The notes beneath the pieces were generated by a model. The model had not been told where the DNA came from. It saw only the letters and a list, made by a program, of their open reading frames with translations, and did not search any database. A stretch of 64,000 bases of DNA, from contig NZ_LT629739.1 in NCBI RefSeq assembly GCF_900105045.1, positions 62,001 to 126,000 on the forward strand. The letters are read 5' to 3'. Shown piece after piece: positions 29,543 through 37,757 of this stretch; within the stretch, counting starts at the first letter, position 1; each line of letters begins with the position of its first letter. Position numbers and translations under genes: made by a program. Source of the stretch: Brevibacterium picturae. Lineage in GTDB: Bacteria > Actinomycetota > Actinomycetes > Actinomycetales > Brevibacteriaceae.

Positions 29543-30153
29543 GCTCCGTGACCCCGACGACCGTTGCTGTGATCGGTGGCCCTCTGGTCGCCGGTCTCGG
29601 CGACGGTCGTGGCCTCGGGTGGGTCGGACGCGTCACAGCCAGGACGCTGCCCAGCCTGCCCGATCTCAGAGTCTTTCCCCTGGCGGTACCGCACGAAGAC
29701 TCGTCTGGGTTGCATGCTCGCACCATCGCCGAGGCATCACTGCGGTTCACCGACGACGGCGACAATCGGCTGGTGCTGGCTCTGGGTTCGGGCGACCTCG
29801 ACTCGGGTCGTTCCGTTGCCCGCGCTCGTCTCGATGTGGCCAATGTCCTCGATGAGGCGCTGGCCCGGAAGGTGTCGGCGTTCGTCATCGGCCCTCCCCC
29901 GGAATACAACTCCGAGCGCAATCGTGCGATCGCTGAGCTCAATACGAGCTTCTCAGACGTCGCAAAGCGACGCGGCATCGCCTATGTCGATACGTTCACA
30001 CCTCTGCTCGGCCATCCCGTGTGGCAGCGTGAGATCGCTTCCTCGAGAGACCATCTTCCCGCGCAGGAAGGCTACGGTCTGCTCGCCTGGCTGGTGCTGC
30101 ACCGTGGGTGGTTCCCGTGGCTGGGCGTCCAGGATGCCATGGGTGAGGCCTGA
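29539..30153 (+). CDS. SGNH/GDSL-like protein with degenerate catalytic motifs
   Basis: This 204-residue protein is built like a GDSL esterase. Block I reads VIGGPLVAGLGDGRGLGWVG; homologues have GDS where this has GGP (residues 13-15), so the nucleophilic serine is gone. Block III has GSGD instead of GxND. Near the C-terminus RDHLPAQEGY keeps a histidine in place of the usual DxxHP. The fold, size and position suggest a non-hydrolytic descendant. GTG 29539 overlaps the kgd stop, implying co-translation with Kgd. The function is unknown. Confidence 0.75.
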   Translation: MSSVTPTTVAVIGGPLVAGLGDGRGLGWVGRVTARTLPSLPDLRVFPLAVPHEDSSGLHARTIAEASLRFTDDGDNRLVLALGSGDLDSGRSVARARLDVANVLDEALARKVSAFVIGPPPEYNSERNRAIAELNTSFSDVAKRRGIAYVDTFTPLLGHPVWQREIASSRDHLPAQEGYGLLAWLVLHRGWFPWLGVQDAMGEA

Positions 30154-30229
30154 CCCTGTCTGGCCGGCGGCGCTTTGCCCCGGCACGACGGTCATGAAAG
30201 AATGGAACATCTAGCGAAGGAGTGTAATC

Positions 30230-30304
30230 ATGAGCAAACGCAGCCGTAAGCGTCACGACCGCCGCCGCAATAAGGCGAACCACGGAAAGCGTCCGCTCGG
30301 CTGA
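30230..30304 (+). CDS. Ribosomal protein bL37 (24 residues)
   Basis: This is a 24-codon gene encoding MSKRSRKRHDRRRNKANHGK followed by RPLG. It closely resembles bL37, the very small basic protein seen in mycobacterial 50S structures (as I recall it, MAKRGRKKRDRK then a NHGKRP ending). An excellent GAAGGAG site lies seven bases before ATG 30230, and a strong hairpin follows 23 bases after the stop. It is too short for most gene finders. It lies after the kgd-SGNH pair with a 76-base gap and may have its own promoter. Confidence 0.88.
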   Translation: MSKRSRKRHDRRRNKANHGKRPLG

Positions 30305-30327
30305 TTCTTTCGAATCACGCGAGCGTA

Positions 30328-30370
30328 TGAAAGTGGGCGGGAGGAGCATTGCTCTTCCCGCCCACTTTCA
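30328..30370. terminator. Bidirectional hairpin between bL37 and rsrA
   Basis: A stem of about 20 pairs (TGAAAGTGGGCGGGA... with ...CCCGCCCACTTTCA), loop near ATT, lies between convergent genes. There is no clear T-tract on either side. Confidence 0.75.
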
Positions 30371-30403
30371 CGTACTCGGTCTTTCATGCGTTCGGTACGG
30401 CAG

Positions 30404-30676
30404 CTACGCGTCGGCTCCCGGCCAGACCGTCTGCTCGGTGGCGATTCGCTGGCGAATCTTCTCGCGCAGCCCCATCGGTGCCTCTTCCCGGCTGCAGGAT
30501 CGGCGTACCAGCTCTTTGAGCAGCGCCTCGATCTCGTACTCGTCATGGCACGACGGGCAGTGTTCAAGGTGCACGGAGATCTCTCGGATCTCCGTGGTCG
30601 TCAGTTCTCCGTCAAGATAGTGGTAGATGCGCATCAGTGATTCCGCGCGCACATTCTCACAGCACTCGTCGCTCAC
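30404..30676 (-). CDS. rsrA: Anti-sigma factor of the RsrA type (zinc-binding, mycothiol system)
   Basis: This 90-residue ZAS-family protein holds SigR inactive until disulfide stress oxidises it and releases zinc. The motif HxxxCxxC is H36-C40-C43, and Cys5/Cys6 lie near the N-terminus. ATG 30676 overlaps the sigR stop by four bases, the standard sigR-rsrA arrangement. It is probably co-transcribed from the SigR-type promoter upstream of sigR. Confidence 0.93.
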   Translation of the reverse strand: MSDECCENVRAESLMRIYHYLDGELTTTEIREISVHLEHCPSCHDEYEIEALLKELVRRSCSREEAPMGLREKIRQRIATEQTVWPGADA

Positions 30677-31329
30677 TTCGCACCTCCTGCAGGTTTCGAG
30701 AAGCCGCGATCCGCTGCATAGTCGGCGAGCATGTCGCGCAGCTGACGGCGCCCACGGTGCAACCGCGACATCACGGTGCCGATCGGCGTATCCATGATCT
30801 CGGCGATCTCCTTGTACGGCAGACCTTCGACATCGGCATAGTAGACGACCATGCGAAAATCCTCCGGGAGCTCCGAGAGCGCGTCCTTGACGTCGGAGTC
30901 AGGCAGATGGTCGAGGGCTTCGAGCTCCGCCGAGCGACCACCGGAGGACGAATGACTCGCAGCCTGGGCAATCTGCCAGTCCTCGATGTCTTCGCTGCCG
31001 TGCTCCAGCGGCTGCCGCTGCTTCTTCCGGTAGTTGTTGATGAAGGTGTTCGTCAGAATCCGGTACAGCCATGCCTTGAGGTTGGTTCCCGGCTTGTACT
31101 GATGGAACGCCGCATAGGCCTTCGCATAGGCCTCTTGGACGAGGTCCTCGGCATCGGCGGGATTGCGGGTCATTCGCAGCGCAGCTGCGTAGAGCTGATT
31201 GAGATACTCCAGAGCGTCACGCTCGAAACGAGCCGAACGTTCGGCCTTCGTCTCGGGGACTTCTTTGACTGATTCGGTCATCGTAGTCAATGGTACGCCC
31301 GTTCTCTCGAGGACGGCAGTGGCGTTCAC
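30673..31329 (-). CDS. sigR: ECF sigma factor SigR/SigH (thiol-oxidative stress)
   Basis: This group-IV sigma factor of 218 residues directs transcription of thioredoxin, mycothiol and protein-quality genes. Region 2 spans about residues 40-115 ([40 protein letters not shown]). Region 4 spans about 145-205 ([38 protein letters not shown]). The start GTG 31329 has AAGGAG seven bases away. An internal ATG 16 codons later (31281) would give a shorter form; alternative SigR isoforms are known in Streptomyces. Confidence 0.94.
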   Translation of the reverse strand: MNATAVLERTGVPLTTMTESVKEVPETKAERSARFERDALEYLNQLYAAALRMTRNPADAEDLVQEAYAKAYAAFHQYKPGTNLKAWLYRILTNTFINNYRKKQRQPLEHGSEDIEDWQIAQAASHSSSGGRSAELEALDHLPDSDVKDALSELPEDFRMVVYYADVEGLPYKEIAEIMDTPIGTVMSRLHRGRRQLRDMLADYAADRGFSKPAGGAK

Positions 31330-31398
31330 AGACTTCTCCTTCTGCCTTTCGACTCGGCACCGACAGGTTCGTCCCCGCCGATGCGTGTTCTCTCATTC

Positions 31399-31425
31399 AA
31401 CACCGGGGCGAGGCCCCACTATTCC
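31399..31425 (-). promoter_or_regulatory. SigR-type autoregulatory promoter of sigR-rsrA
   Basis: On the minus strand GGAAT (31421-31425) and GTT (31399-31401) are 19 bases apart, close to the SigR/SigH consensus GGGAAT-N18-GTT. The -35 is in fact GGGAAT if base 31426 is included. It lies about 70 bases before the sigR start codon, as expected for positive autoregulation. Confidence 0.7.
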
Positions 31426-31478
31426 CGGACAACCGTTATGCTTGCCAGTGAGATGCCCGACACGTAGGAAGGACCATA

Positions 31479-31976
31479 GTGTCTCCAATCAGATTCCTCG
31501 CACGGCCCATGCTGGCCGCCGGTTACATCAGCAACGGGGTCGACCGTCTGCGCCGACCGGAAGCTGCGGCCGCCTCGATCGGCCCGCTGCTGAACATGGC
31601 GCGCAAACGTATGGATGTGCCCATTGATGCTCCTACCCTGGCACGTGCCACCGGAGCGGCTCAGGTCGCTGCGGGATCGCTGCTGGCGATCGGCAGATTC
31701 CCCCGGGTGAGTGCGACGATCCTCGTCGGCACCTACCTCCTCGACACCGTCGGCGAACGCATTGCCGCGGACAAGGCGACGTCGAAGGAGGACAAGCGGG
31801 AACGCACGGAGCGCACCCTGATCCGGACCTCGATGCTCGGCGGCGCGCTGCTGGCCAGCGTCGACACAGCGGGCAAGCCCGGTCTCTGGTGGCGCACACA
31901 GCATGCAGCCGAAGATCTCTGGTCGTCGGTCGAAGGCACCTCCAAACAGGCGATGAGTGCGCTTGGCGTTGACTGA
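31479..31976 (+). CDS. DoxX-family membrane protein
   Basis: This 165-residue small membrane protein has the DoxX N-terminus (RFLARPMLAAGYISNGVDRL) and about four helices. A charged loop (DKATSKEDKRERTERT) lies before the last one. DoxX proteins are linked to quinone and thiol redox in some bacteria. GTG 31479 follows AGGAAGGA. It is divergent from sigR and overlaps the aroA start by 20 bases, so it heads the doxX-aroA-rsgA-hisN unit. Confidence 0.85.
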   Translation: MSPIRFLARPMLAAGYISNGVDRLRRPEAAAASIGPLLNMARKRMDVPIDAPTLARATGAAQVAAGSLLAIGRFPRVSATILVGTYLLDTVGERIAADKATSKEDKRERTERTLIRTSMLGGALLASVDTAGKPGLWWRTQHAAEDLWSSVEGTSKQAMSALGVD

Positions 31977-33285
31977 CACACCCGATCTCAGTGCACCCGC
32001 CACCGGTGACTGGCTCGCGCCGGTCGCCGGTGGCGTCGTCACCGCGAATGTCAGCGTTCCCGGTTCGAAGTCTCTGACCAACCGCTATCTCATCCTCGCG
32101 GCATTGGCCGAGTCCGAGTCGTTCGTCCGTGGCTGGCTGCGCAGCCGCGACACGCGGCTCATGGTCGAAGCGCTCACAGCCCTCGGGGCCGACATCGAGG
32201 AGGTCGACGACAGCCTCCGCATCACTCCCATCGACTTCTCAGCCCACCTCGACGGTCCGCCGATCACCGTCGACTGCGGTCTGGCCGGAACCGTCATGCG
32301 CTTCGTTCCTCCCCTGGCGGCCGCCACCGGGCGCGAAGTCGTCCTCGACGGCGACGAGCAGGCCAGGGTCAGGCCGATGTCGGTGATCATCGATGCGCTG
32401 ACCCGCCTCGGCGCATCCATCACGGCGGAGAACAACCTGCTGCCGATGACGATCCATGCACAGTCCCACCTTCGTGGTGGGCACCTTGAGATCGACGCCA
32501 GCGCCTCCAGTCAATTCGTGTCGGGCATGCTCCTGACCGCACCTGTGATGCCCCTGGGAATCGAACTCGTCAACCGCGGCGAGTCCGTGCCCAGCCGCGC
32601 CCACGTCGATATGACACTCGAGGTCCTCGCCGATGCGGGAGTCGACGTCACGGAGCCCGAACCCGAACGATGGATCGTCGAACCGGGACTCCCCCGGGGA
32701 CTCGACGTCCACGTCGAACCGGACCTGTCCAACGCTGCTGCCTTCGTCGCTGCCGCCCTGGCCACCAACGGCGACGTCACCGTCCTCGACTGGCCGGCCC
32801 ATACGACGCAGGCCGGCGATGGGTTCCGAACCATCGCCGAAGCCTTCGGCGCCACCGTGACGCTGGACCGAAATGGTCTGCGCGTCCAAGGCCCCGAGGT
32901 CCTGCGAGCCGTCGAGCTCGACCTCTCCGCCGTCGGCGAACTCACACCCGTCGTGGCTGCCTTGGCGGCCCTGGCCGACGGCACGTCGAACCTCACCGGC
33001 ATCGGGCATCTCCGCGGGCATGAGACCGATCGGCTCTCGGCCCTGCGCCGCGAACTCGGGGCCATCGGCGTCGACGTCGACGAACACCCGACGGCCCTGA
33101 CGATCACCGGCTCGCAGCTGCGCGGTGGGACGTGGCACACCTACAACGATCACCGCATGGTCATGGCCGGAGCCATCCTCGGTCTGAACGTCGACGGACT
33201 GGTCATCGAGAATGCTGACACCGTGGCCAAGACTCTGCCGGAATTCACCCAGCTGTGGGAAGCCATGCTGAATCGCGGCGTCTGA
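31957..33285 (+). CDS. aroA: 3-phosphoshikimate 1-carboxyvinyltransferase (EPSP synthase)
   Basis: This enzyme joins shikimate-3-phosphate and phosphoenolpyruvate, step six of the shikimate pathway. The 442-residue protein has VPGSKSLTNRYLILAALA, the LAGTVMRFVPPLAA loop, and the late motifs TYNDHRMVMAGAILG and VAKTLPEF. The start is GTG 31957, inside the end of the DoxX gene; a TTG two or four codons later is an alternative. Confidence 0.95.
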   Translation: MRLALTDTPDLSAPATGDWLAPVAGGVVTANVSVPGSKSLTNRYLILAALAESESFVRGWLRSRDTRLMVEALTALGADIEEVDDSLRITPIDFSAHLDGPPITVDCGLAGTVMRFVPPLAAATGREVVLDGDEQARVRPMSVIIDALTRLGASITAENNLLPMTIHAQSHLRGGHLEIDASASSQFVSGMLLTAPVMPLGIELVNRGESVPSRAHVDMTLEVLADAGVDVTEPEPERWIVEPGLPRGLDVHVEPDLSNAAAFVAAALATNGDVTVLDWPAHTTQAGDGFRTIAEAFGATVTLDRNGLRVQGPEVLRAVELDLSAVGELTPVVAALAALADGTSNLTGIGHLRGHETDRLSALRRELGAIGVDVDEHPTALTITGSQLRGGTWHTYNDHRMVMAGAILGLNVDGLVIENADTVAKTLPEFTQLWEAMLNRGV

Positions 33286-33286
33286 G

Positions 33287-34324
33287 ATGGCACGGATCTA
33301 CCGCGACGAGGACTACCGTCCTCGCCCGAGCAAACGCGGTTCAAGGCCGCGTACGAAGAACAGGCCCAACCACGACTCTGCGATCGACGGACTCGTCACG
33401 GCCGTCGACAGGGGGCGGTATCGGGTTGTCGTCGCCGATGATTCCAGCAGTGTCCGTGGCCGCGCCGGCTCAGGCGCGGCCACGTCCGACATCACGGCAG
33501 TGAGGGCCTCCCACCTGCGCAAGGACGCAGTGGTGCCCGGCGATATCGTCAAGCTCGTCGGCGACACCTCGGGCAGGAAGGGCTCACTGGCACGCCTGGT
33601 CGAGATCAGCAAACGACGAACCGTGCTGCGCCGCAGCGCCGATGACACGGACCCGACGGAGCGGGTCATCGTCGCCAATGTCGACATCATGGGCATCGTC
33701 ACCGCAACCGAGGATCCCGAGCCCTCCTACGGGCTCATCGATCGGGCCCTGACAGCGGCCTTCGATGCCGGCATCACTCCCCTGCTCATCGTCACCAAGA
33801 CTGATCTGAAATCGTCCGATGAGATCACCCAACGATTCTCGGAGACCGGAGTCGAGATCGTGTGCTCCGGACTCCGACCCGACGGGTCACTCACCGATGC
33901 CAGCGTGTTCGACCGTCTGCACGGCAAGGTCAGCGTCCTGGTCGGACATTCCGGTGTCGGCAAATCGACACTGATGAATGCCCTGGTGCCCCGCGCCGAG
34001 CGAGCGACCGGCCACGTCAATGACGTCACCGGGCGAGGTCGGCACACCTCCTCCTCTGCGATCTGCCTTCGTCTTGACGGCGGAGGCTGGCTCGTCGACA
34101 CTCCCGGGGTGCGCAGCTTCGGACTGGCCCACGTCGATCACATCACACTGATCTCGGCCTTCCCGGAGCTCGTCGATGCCACTGCCGACTGTCCGCGTGG
34201 CTGCACTCATCAGGCTGATGCGCCGGGCTGTCGGCTCGATGCCTGGGTCGCCGCGGGCAACGCCGGCCCTGGTGGAGTCTCACGCTTGGAGTCACTGCGC
34301 AGGCTGCTGCCCACGACTGGATAA
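33287..34324 (+). CDS. rsgA: Ribosome small-subunit-dependent GTPase A
   Basis: RsgA is a 30S maturation GTPase. The 345-residue protein has an N-terminal OB-like domain after a basic lead (RPSKRGSRPRTKNRP). Its circularly permuted GTPase has G4 (VTKTD) before G1 (GHSGVGKSTLMNAL) and G3 DTPGVRSFGL. It ends with a zinc knuckle (DCPRGCTHQADAPGC). ATG 33287 lies one base after the aroA stop. The aroA-rsgA-hisN order is usual in actinobacteria. Confidence 0.95.
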   Translation: MARIYRDEDYRPRPSKRGSRPRTKNRPNHDSAIDGLVTAVDRGRYRVVVADDSSSVRGRAGSGAATSDITAVRASHLRKDAVVPGDIVKLVGDTSGRKGSLARLVEISKRRTVLRRSADDTDPTERVIVANVDIMGIVTATEDPEPSYGLIDRALTAAFDAGITPLLIVTKTDLKSSDEITQRFSETGVEIVCSGLRPDGSLTDASVFDRLHGKVSVLVGHSGVGKSTLMNALVPRAERATGHVNDVTGRGRHTSSSAICLRLDGGGWLVDTPGVRSFGLAHVDHITLISAFPELVDATADCPRGCTHQADAPGCRLDAWVAAGNAGPGGVSRLESLRRLLPTTG

Positions 34325-34333
34325 GGTGGAGGA

Positions 34334-35140
34334 ATGAACGATCTCGACTTGGCGACCGAACTCGCCGACCTCGCCGACTCCATCAGCTACCGCCATTTCG
34401 TGGCACAGGACTTCACCGTCGAGACCAAACCGGATCTGACGCCCGTCACCGAATGCGACCGTGCGGTGGAGTCCGCGATCATGGATCGCCTCAATCGCGA
34501 ACGCCCGGAGGACAGTGTCCTGGGCGAGGAGTTCGGTTCCCACGGGACCTCGCCGAGGCGGTGGATCGTCGACCCGATCGACGGCACGAAGAACTTCGTC
34601 CGCGGCGTCCCCATATGGGCCACTCTGATCTCCCTGTACGACGGGCAGACACCGATCATCGGCATGGTCTCAGCCCCTGCCCTCGGGCGACGCTGGTGGG
34701 CCGCGGCCGGGCACGGCGCCTTCACCTCGGCGCTGGAAGAGCCGGCCAAACGGATCCGGGTCTCTGACGTCGATTCGCTTGGGGATGCTTCCATGTCCTA
34801 CGCGTCTCTGTCCGGATGGAAGGAACTCGGCATCCTCGACGAATTCCTCGGTCTCTGTGATTCTCTGTGGCGCACACGCGGCTATGGCGACTTCTACTCA
34901 TACATGCTGCTGGCCGAGGGGGCGGTCGACATCGCGTGCGAGCCCGAGCTGGAGCTCTACGACATGGGCGCGCTCGTTCCGATCGTTCTTGAAGCAGGTG
35001 GGACGTTCACGAACACGGCCGGAGCCCCCGGGCCATTCGGCGGCAATGCACTCGCCAGCAATTCCCGCCTGCAGGAACGTGCCCTTGATCGGCTGGGGCG
35101 AGTCGCGCCGAACATTGCACGGACCGACACTCAGTCCTGA
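34334..35140 (+). CDS. hisN: Histidinol-phosphatase, inositol-monophosphatase family
   Basis: This enzyme removes phosphate from histidinol phosphate, or acts on a related sugar phosphate. The 268-residue protein has the metal-binding signature WIVDPIDGTKNFVRGVP and the C-terminal motif ELYDMGALVPIVLEAGG. An AGGTGGAGG site precedes ATG 34334. In actinobacteria the IMPase-family HisN next to rsgA is the accepted histidinol-phosphatase; substrate assignment is by homology and context. Confidence 0.88.
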   Translation: MNDLDLATELADLADSISYRHFVAQDFTVETKPDLTPVTECDRAVESAIMDRLNRERPEDSVLGEEFGSHGTSPRRWIVDPIDGTKNFVRGVPIWATLISLYDGQTPIIGMVSAPALGRRWWAAAGHGAFTSALEEPAKRIRVSDVDSLGDASMSYASLSGWKELGILDEFLGLCDSLWRTRGYGDFYSYMLLAEGAVDIACEPELELYDMGALVPIVLEAGGTFTNTAGAPGPFGGNALASNSRLQERALDRLGRVAPNIARTDTQS

Positions 35141-35183
35141 GTGCAGACTGAAGCAGAGGAATCTCAAAAGAAGAGGGAGACAG

Positions 35184-36455
35184 ATGCCCGATGTGATGCG
35201 TGCCGATCTGTGGCATTCGATGGCTGATGCAGCCGGTCTGATCAATGCCGACGGAACGATCGGTGAGACGATCTACGGCCAGATGACGGCATTGGCGACG
35301 CGGACCGGAGCAGTGAATCTGGGACAGGGAGCCCCGGGAACCGATGCTCCCGCCGAGCTCATCGACGCCGCGGCCGACGCTATGCGCGAGGGTTACAACC
35401 AATACGCACCGGGCCAGGGATTTCCAGCTCTGCTCGAGGCGGTGGCCCAACAGCGGCAGCGGGACTTCGGCCAGGAGGTGTCTGCGCAGAACGTTCTGTA
35501 CACGTGTGGGGCCACTGAGGGCCTCACCGCGGCCATCCTGGCTCTGCTGCCCCGTGGTGGGACCGTCCTTGCCTTCGAACCGTTCTATGACTCTTACCCG
35601 GCGGCGATCGCCGCTGCAGGAGGATCCCTGGTCACCGTGCCGATCCTGCCGACCCCCGAGGGAGGGTTCGCACCCGATTGGGCCCGCTTCGATGACGCTG
35701 TGACGGCCGCCGAGAGCGTCCCCTCGATCATTCTCATCAACACGCCTCACAACCCGACAGGCTTCGTGTTCGATGCCGAGGATCTGTCTCGCATCGGCGA
35801 TGCCGCTGTCGCCGCAGATGCTTGGGTCCTCACCGACGAAGTGTATGAGCAATTGGTCCTCGACGGCACGCCGCATGTGGCACCGGCGGTGGCCATGGAC
35901 GACAGCACGAGGGTCGTCACCGTCTCCTCGGCCGGGAAGTCGTGGAATACGACTGGGTGGAAGATCGGGTGGGTGATCGCGGAGCCCGAGGTCAGGGAGG
36001 CCATCCAGGCCGTCAAGCAGTTCCTCACCTACACCGCAAGCGGTCCGCTGCAGATAGGGCTGGCGCGCACGCTGTCCGGCGACTCGAGCTTCGTGACAGA
36101 CAATCGGACATCGCTGCGGCAGCGCGCAGACGTCCTTGTGCCAGCCTGTCGTGACGTACCGGGTGTCGTCACGTCGACGCCTGCTGCCGGCTATTTCACC
36201 GTCGTCGACTTCTCCGCTCTGACCGATCTCGACGCGTTCGAACTCAACGACCTGTTGGCGCGACGGCACTCGATAGTCGGGATACCCGTACCCGCACTGT
36301 GCCGGTCCGGATCTCCTGCCCACGAGGCGTACAGGTCCTCCATCCGATACTCGTTCTGCAAGTCGGCAGCCGATGTCGATCGCGGTGCACAGTTGTTCGG
36401 CGATCTCGCGGCCGAGCTGACGCGAGATCCCGATGCGCTGCGCGGTGAATACTGA
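35184..36455 (+). CDS. PLP-dependent aminotransferase, class I/II (DapC / KAT-like)
   Basis: This 423-residue fold-type I aminotransferase has NLGQGAPGTDAPAELIDAA near the N-terminus, INTPHNPTGFVFDAEDL, and the PLP lysine in SSAGKSWNTTGWKIGW. These features match the group that contains succinyl-DAP aminotransferases (DapC), methionine and kynurenine aminotransferases. The substrate is not certain. ATG 35184 follows AGAGGGAG. The reading frame is open far upstream through hisN, but that part is not coding. Confidence 0.85.
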   Translation: MPDVMRADLWHSMADAAGLINADGTIGETIYGQMTALATRTGAVNLGQGAPGTDAPAELIDAAADAMREGYNQYAPGQGFPALLEAVAQQRQRDFGQEVSAQNVLYTCGATEGLTAAILALLPRGGTVLAFEPFYDSYPAAIAAAGGSLVTVPILPTPEGGFAPDWARFDDAVTAAESVPSIILINTPHNPTGFVFDAEDLSRIGDAAVAADAWVLTDEVYEQLVLDGTPHVAPAVAMDDSTRVVTVSSAGKSWNTTGWKIGWVIAEPEVREAIQAVKQFLTYTASGPLQIGLARTLSGDSSFVTDNRTSLRQRADVLVPACRDVPGVVTSTPAAGYFTVVDFSALTDLDAFELNDLLARRHSIVGIPVPALCRSGSPAHEAYRSSIRYSFCKSAADVDRGAQLFGDLAAELTRDPDALRGEY

Positions 36456-36500
36456 CTTCACCAGCCCTGTGCTGAGCACAGAACATACCGTCACGAGCAC

Positions 36501-36549
36501 AGCAAAGCAGGGGCGGAACGCACTGACTGCGTTCCGCCCCTGCTCTGCT
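36501..36549. terminator. Long hairpin between aminotransferase and yceI-like gene
   Basis: A perfect 16-pair stem (36507-36522 with 36528-36543, loop CTGAC) extends by AGCA/TGCT with one mismatch on each side. It lies between convergent genes and has no T-tract. Confidence 0.8.
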
Positions 36550-36609
36550 CACTGCGACCACCTCAGCCTCGGCGTCTCGACTGGAGGATCTGTGGCGACG
36601 TCAGACGGT

Positions 36610-37158
36610 TCAGGCCTTGACGAGTTCGAGCTCGAGTTCGATCTTGATCTTGTTGGATACGAGCAGCTCGCCACCGCCGAGAACGGCGTTGAACTCCATG
36701 CCGAAGTCCTTGCGGTCGACATTGGCTGCTGCTGACAAGCCCGCGACCTGGTTTTCATTGGGATCGGTGGCGACACCGCTGAACTCGGTGACGAAGGCAA
36801 CTTCCTTCGTCACTCCACGCATGGTGAGGTCTCCGACGAGTTCGAACTCGTCGCTGGAGTTGGCGTTGATGCCGGTCGACGTGAAGGTCAGCTTCGGGTT
36901 GTTCTCTGCTTCGAAGAAGTCACCGCTCTTGAGGTGACCGTCGCGCTGGGGATTGCGCGTGGTGATCGACTCGACGTCTGCCTCTGCGGTGACCGAGCTG
37001 CCCTCGAGGGTCTCACCGACGTTGACGCTGCCGGCGATGTCCTCGAAGTGTCCGCGAACCTTCGAGACGCCTGCGTGGCGTGCGGTGAAGGTGAACTCGG
37101 AGTGCACCGGGTCGATGTTCCAGATTCCTGCGGTGAGTCCCTGTGGAAGAGCAGTCAT
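36610..37158 (-). CDS. YceI-family lipid-binding protein
   Basis: This 182-residue protein is a lipocalin-like YceI barrel that binds isoprenoid-type lipids in known members. It has the N-terminal GIWNIDPVHSEFTFTARH and later KSGDFFEAENNPKLTFTST and GDLTMRGVTKEV. There is no signal peptide, so it is probably cytoplasmic, as in many actinobacteria. ATG 37158 has GGAG six bases before it. The preceding open frame through the tRNA side is not coding. Confidence 0.93.
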   Translation of the reverse strand: MTALPQGLTAGIWNIDPVHSEFTFTARHAGVSKVRGHFEDIAGSVNVGETLEGSSVTAEADVESITTRNPQRDGHLKSGDFFEAENNPKLTFTSTGINANSSDEFELVGDLTMRGVTKEVAFVTEFSGVATDPNENQVAGLSAAANVDRKDFGMEFNAVLGGGELLVSNKIKIELELELVKA

Positions 37159-37310
37159 GATTTCTCCTTTTGATTGAAATTTGAAGTACAAGAATGACTC
37201 TAGTTTATCGTTCAACCACATGCAACTCCCCCCGGAATGGAACCGGCATCGGCCCGTCGGCGGCAGATGAACGGCAAGTGGACATGTGGCAGACGTCACT
37301 CGTCTCCGGT

Positions 37311-37340
37311 TTGGCCTGCAGGAAGACGCTCGTGTAATGT
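37311..37340 (+). promoter_or_regulatory. Promoter of first initiator tRNA
   Basis: TTGGCC (37311-37316) and TAATGT (37335-37340) are 18 bases apart. The -10 ends 11 bases before the tRNA 5' base. The second copy has the same layout at exactly +200. Confidence 0.7.
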
Positions 37341-37351
37341 TGAGACCACGC

Positions 37352-37425
37352 CGCGGGGTGGAGCAGTTCGGTAGCTCGCCGGGCTCATAACCCGGAGGTC
37401 GCAAGTTCAAATCTTGCCCCCGCCA
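37352..37425 (+). tRNA. Initiator tRNA-fMet (CAT), copy 1
   Basis: The cloverleaf has anticodon loop CTCATAA. Initiator marks are an unpaired first position (C1 opposite C72) and three G-C pairs next to the anticodon loop (CCGGG/CCCGG). The T stem is GCAAG/CTTGC. CCA is not encoded (CGG follows A73). It has its own promoter and terminator. Confidence 0.95.
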
Positions 37426-37432
37426 CGGTCGA

Positions 37433-37474
37433 GGCCTCTGATCAGGAGAAATCCTGATCAGGGGCCTTATTTAT
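37433..37474 (+). terminator. Terminator of initiator tRNA copy 1
   Basis: The stem CTGATCAGGA/TCCTGATCAG has a GAAA tetraloop, extended by GGCCT/GGGCC, and is followed by TTATTTAT. It begins eight bases after the tRNA. Confidence 0.9.
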
Positions 37475-37510
37475 GTCCATGCTCGAGATGCGGCGTCTGT
37501 CTGAAGCCGA

Positions 37511-37540
37511 TTGGCGTTGAGGTCCACTTCCACGTATAGT
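37511..37540 (+). promoter_or_regulatory. Promoter of second initiator tRNA
   Basis: TTGGCG (37511-37516) and TATAGT (37535-37540) are 18 bases apart, in the same positions relative to the tRNA as in copy 1. The spacer sequence differs. Confidence 0.7.
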
Positions 37541-37551
37541 CGTCAATGCGC

Positions 37552-37625
37552 CGCGGGGTGGAGCAGTTCGGTAGCTCGCCGGGCTCATAACCCGGAGGTC
37601 GGAGGTTCAAATCCTCCCCCCGCCA
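37552..37625 (+). tRNA. Initiator tRNA-fMet (CAT), copy 2
   Basis: It is identical to copy 1 from the acceptor through the variable loop, but the T stem is GGAGG/CCTCC instead of GCAAG/CTTGC. The same C1 x C72 mismatch and GGG/CCC anticodon-stem pairs are present. CCA is not encoded. Confidence 0.95.
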
Positions 37626-37633
37626 CGAAAGTG

Positions 37634-37670
37634 GCAGAACCCCTATCCATCGGATGGGGGTTCTTCTGAT
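37634..37670 (+). terminator. Terminator of initiator tRNA copy 2
   Basis: The stem GAACCCCTATCC pairs with GGATGGGGGTTC around ATC and is followed by TTCT. It begins nine bases after the tRNA. Confidence 0.85.
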
Positions 37671-37757
37671 TCACGCTCCTTGCCTCGGCCCACAGGGATG
37701 AGGGGGCTGTAGAAGGCGACAGAGTTTTCCGAGTTCCTGCGCCCCTTTCTCCGGCTT

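Noticed and set aside
34779..35183. Upstream extension of the aminotransferase into hisN
   Set aside because: It is read out of frame through hisN. The aminotransferase family starts at ATG 35184, which has a good ribosome site.
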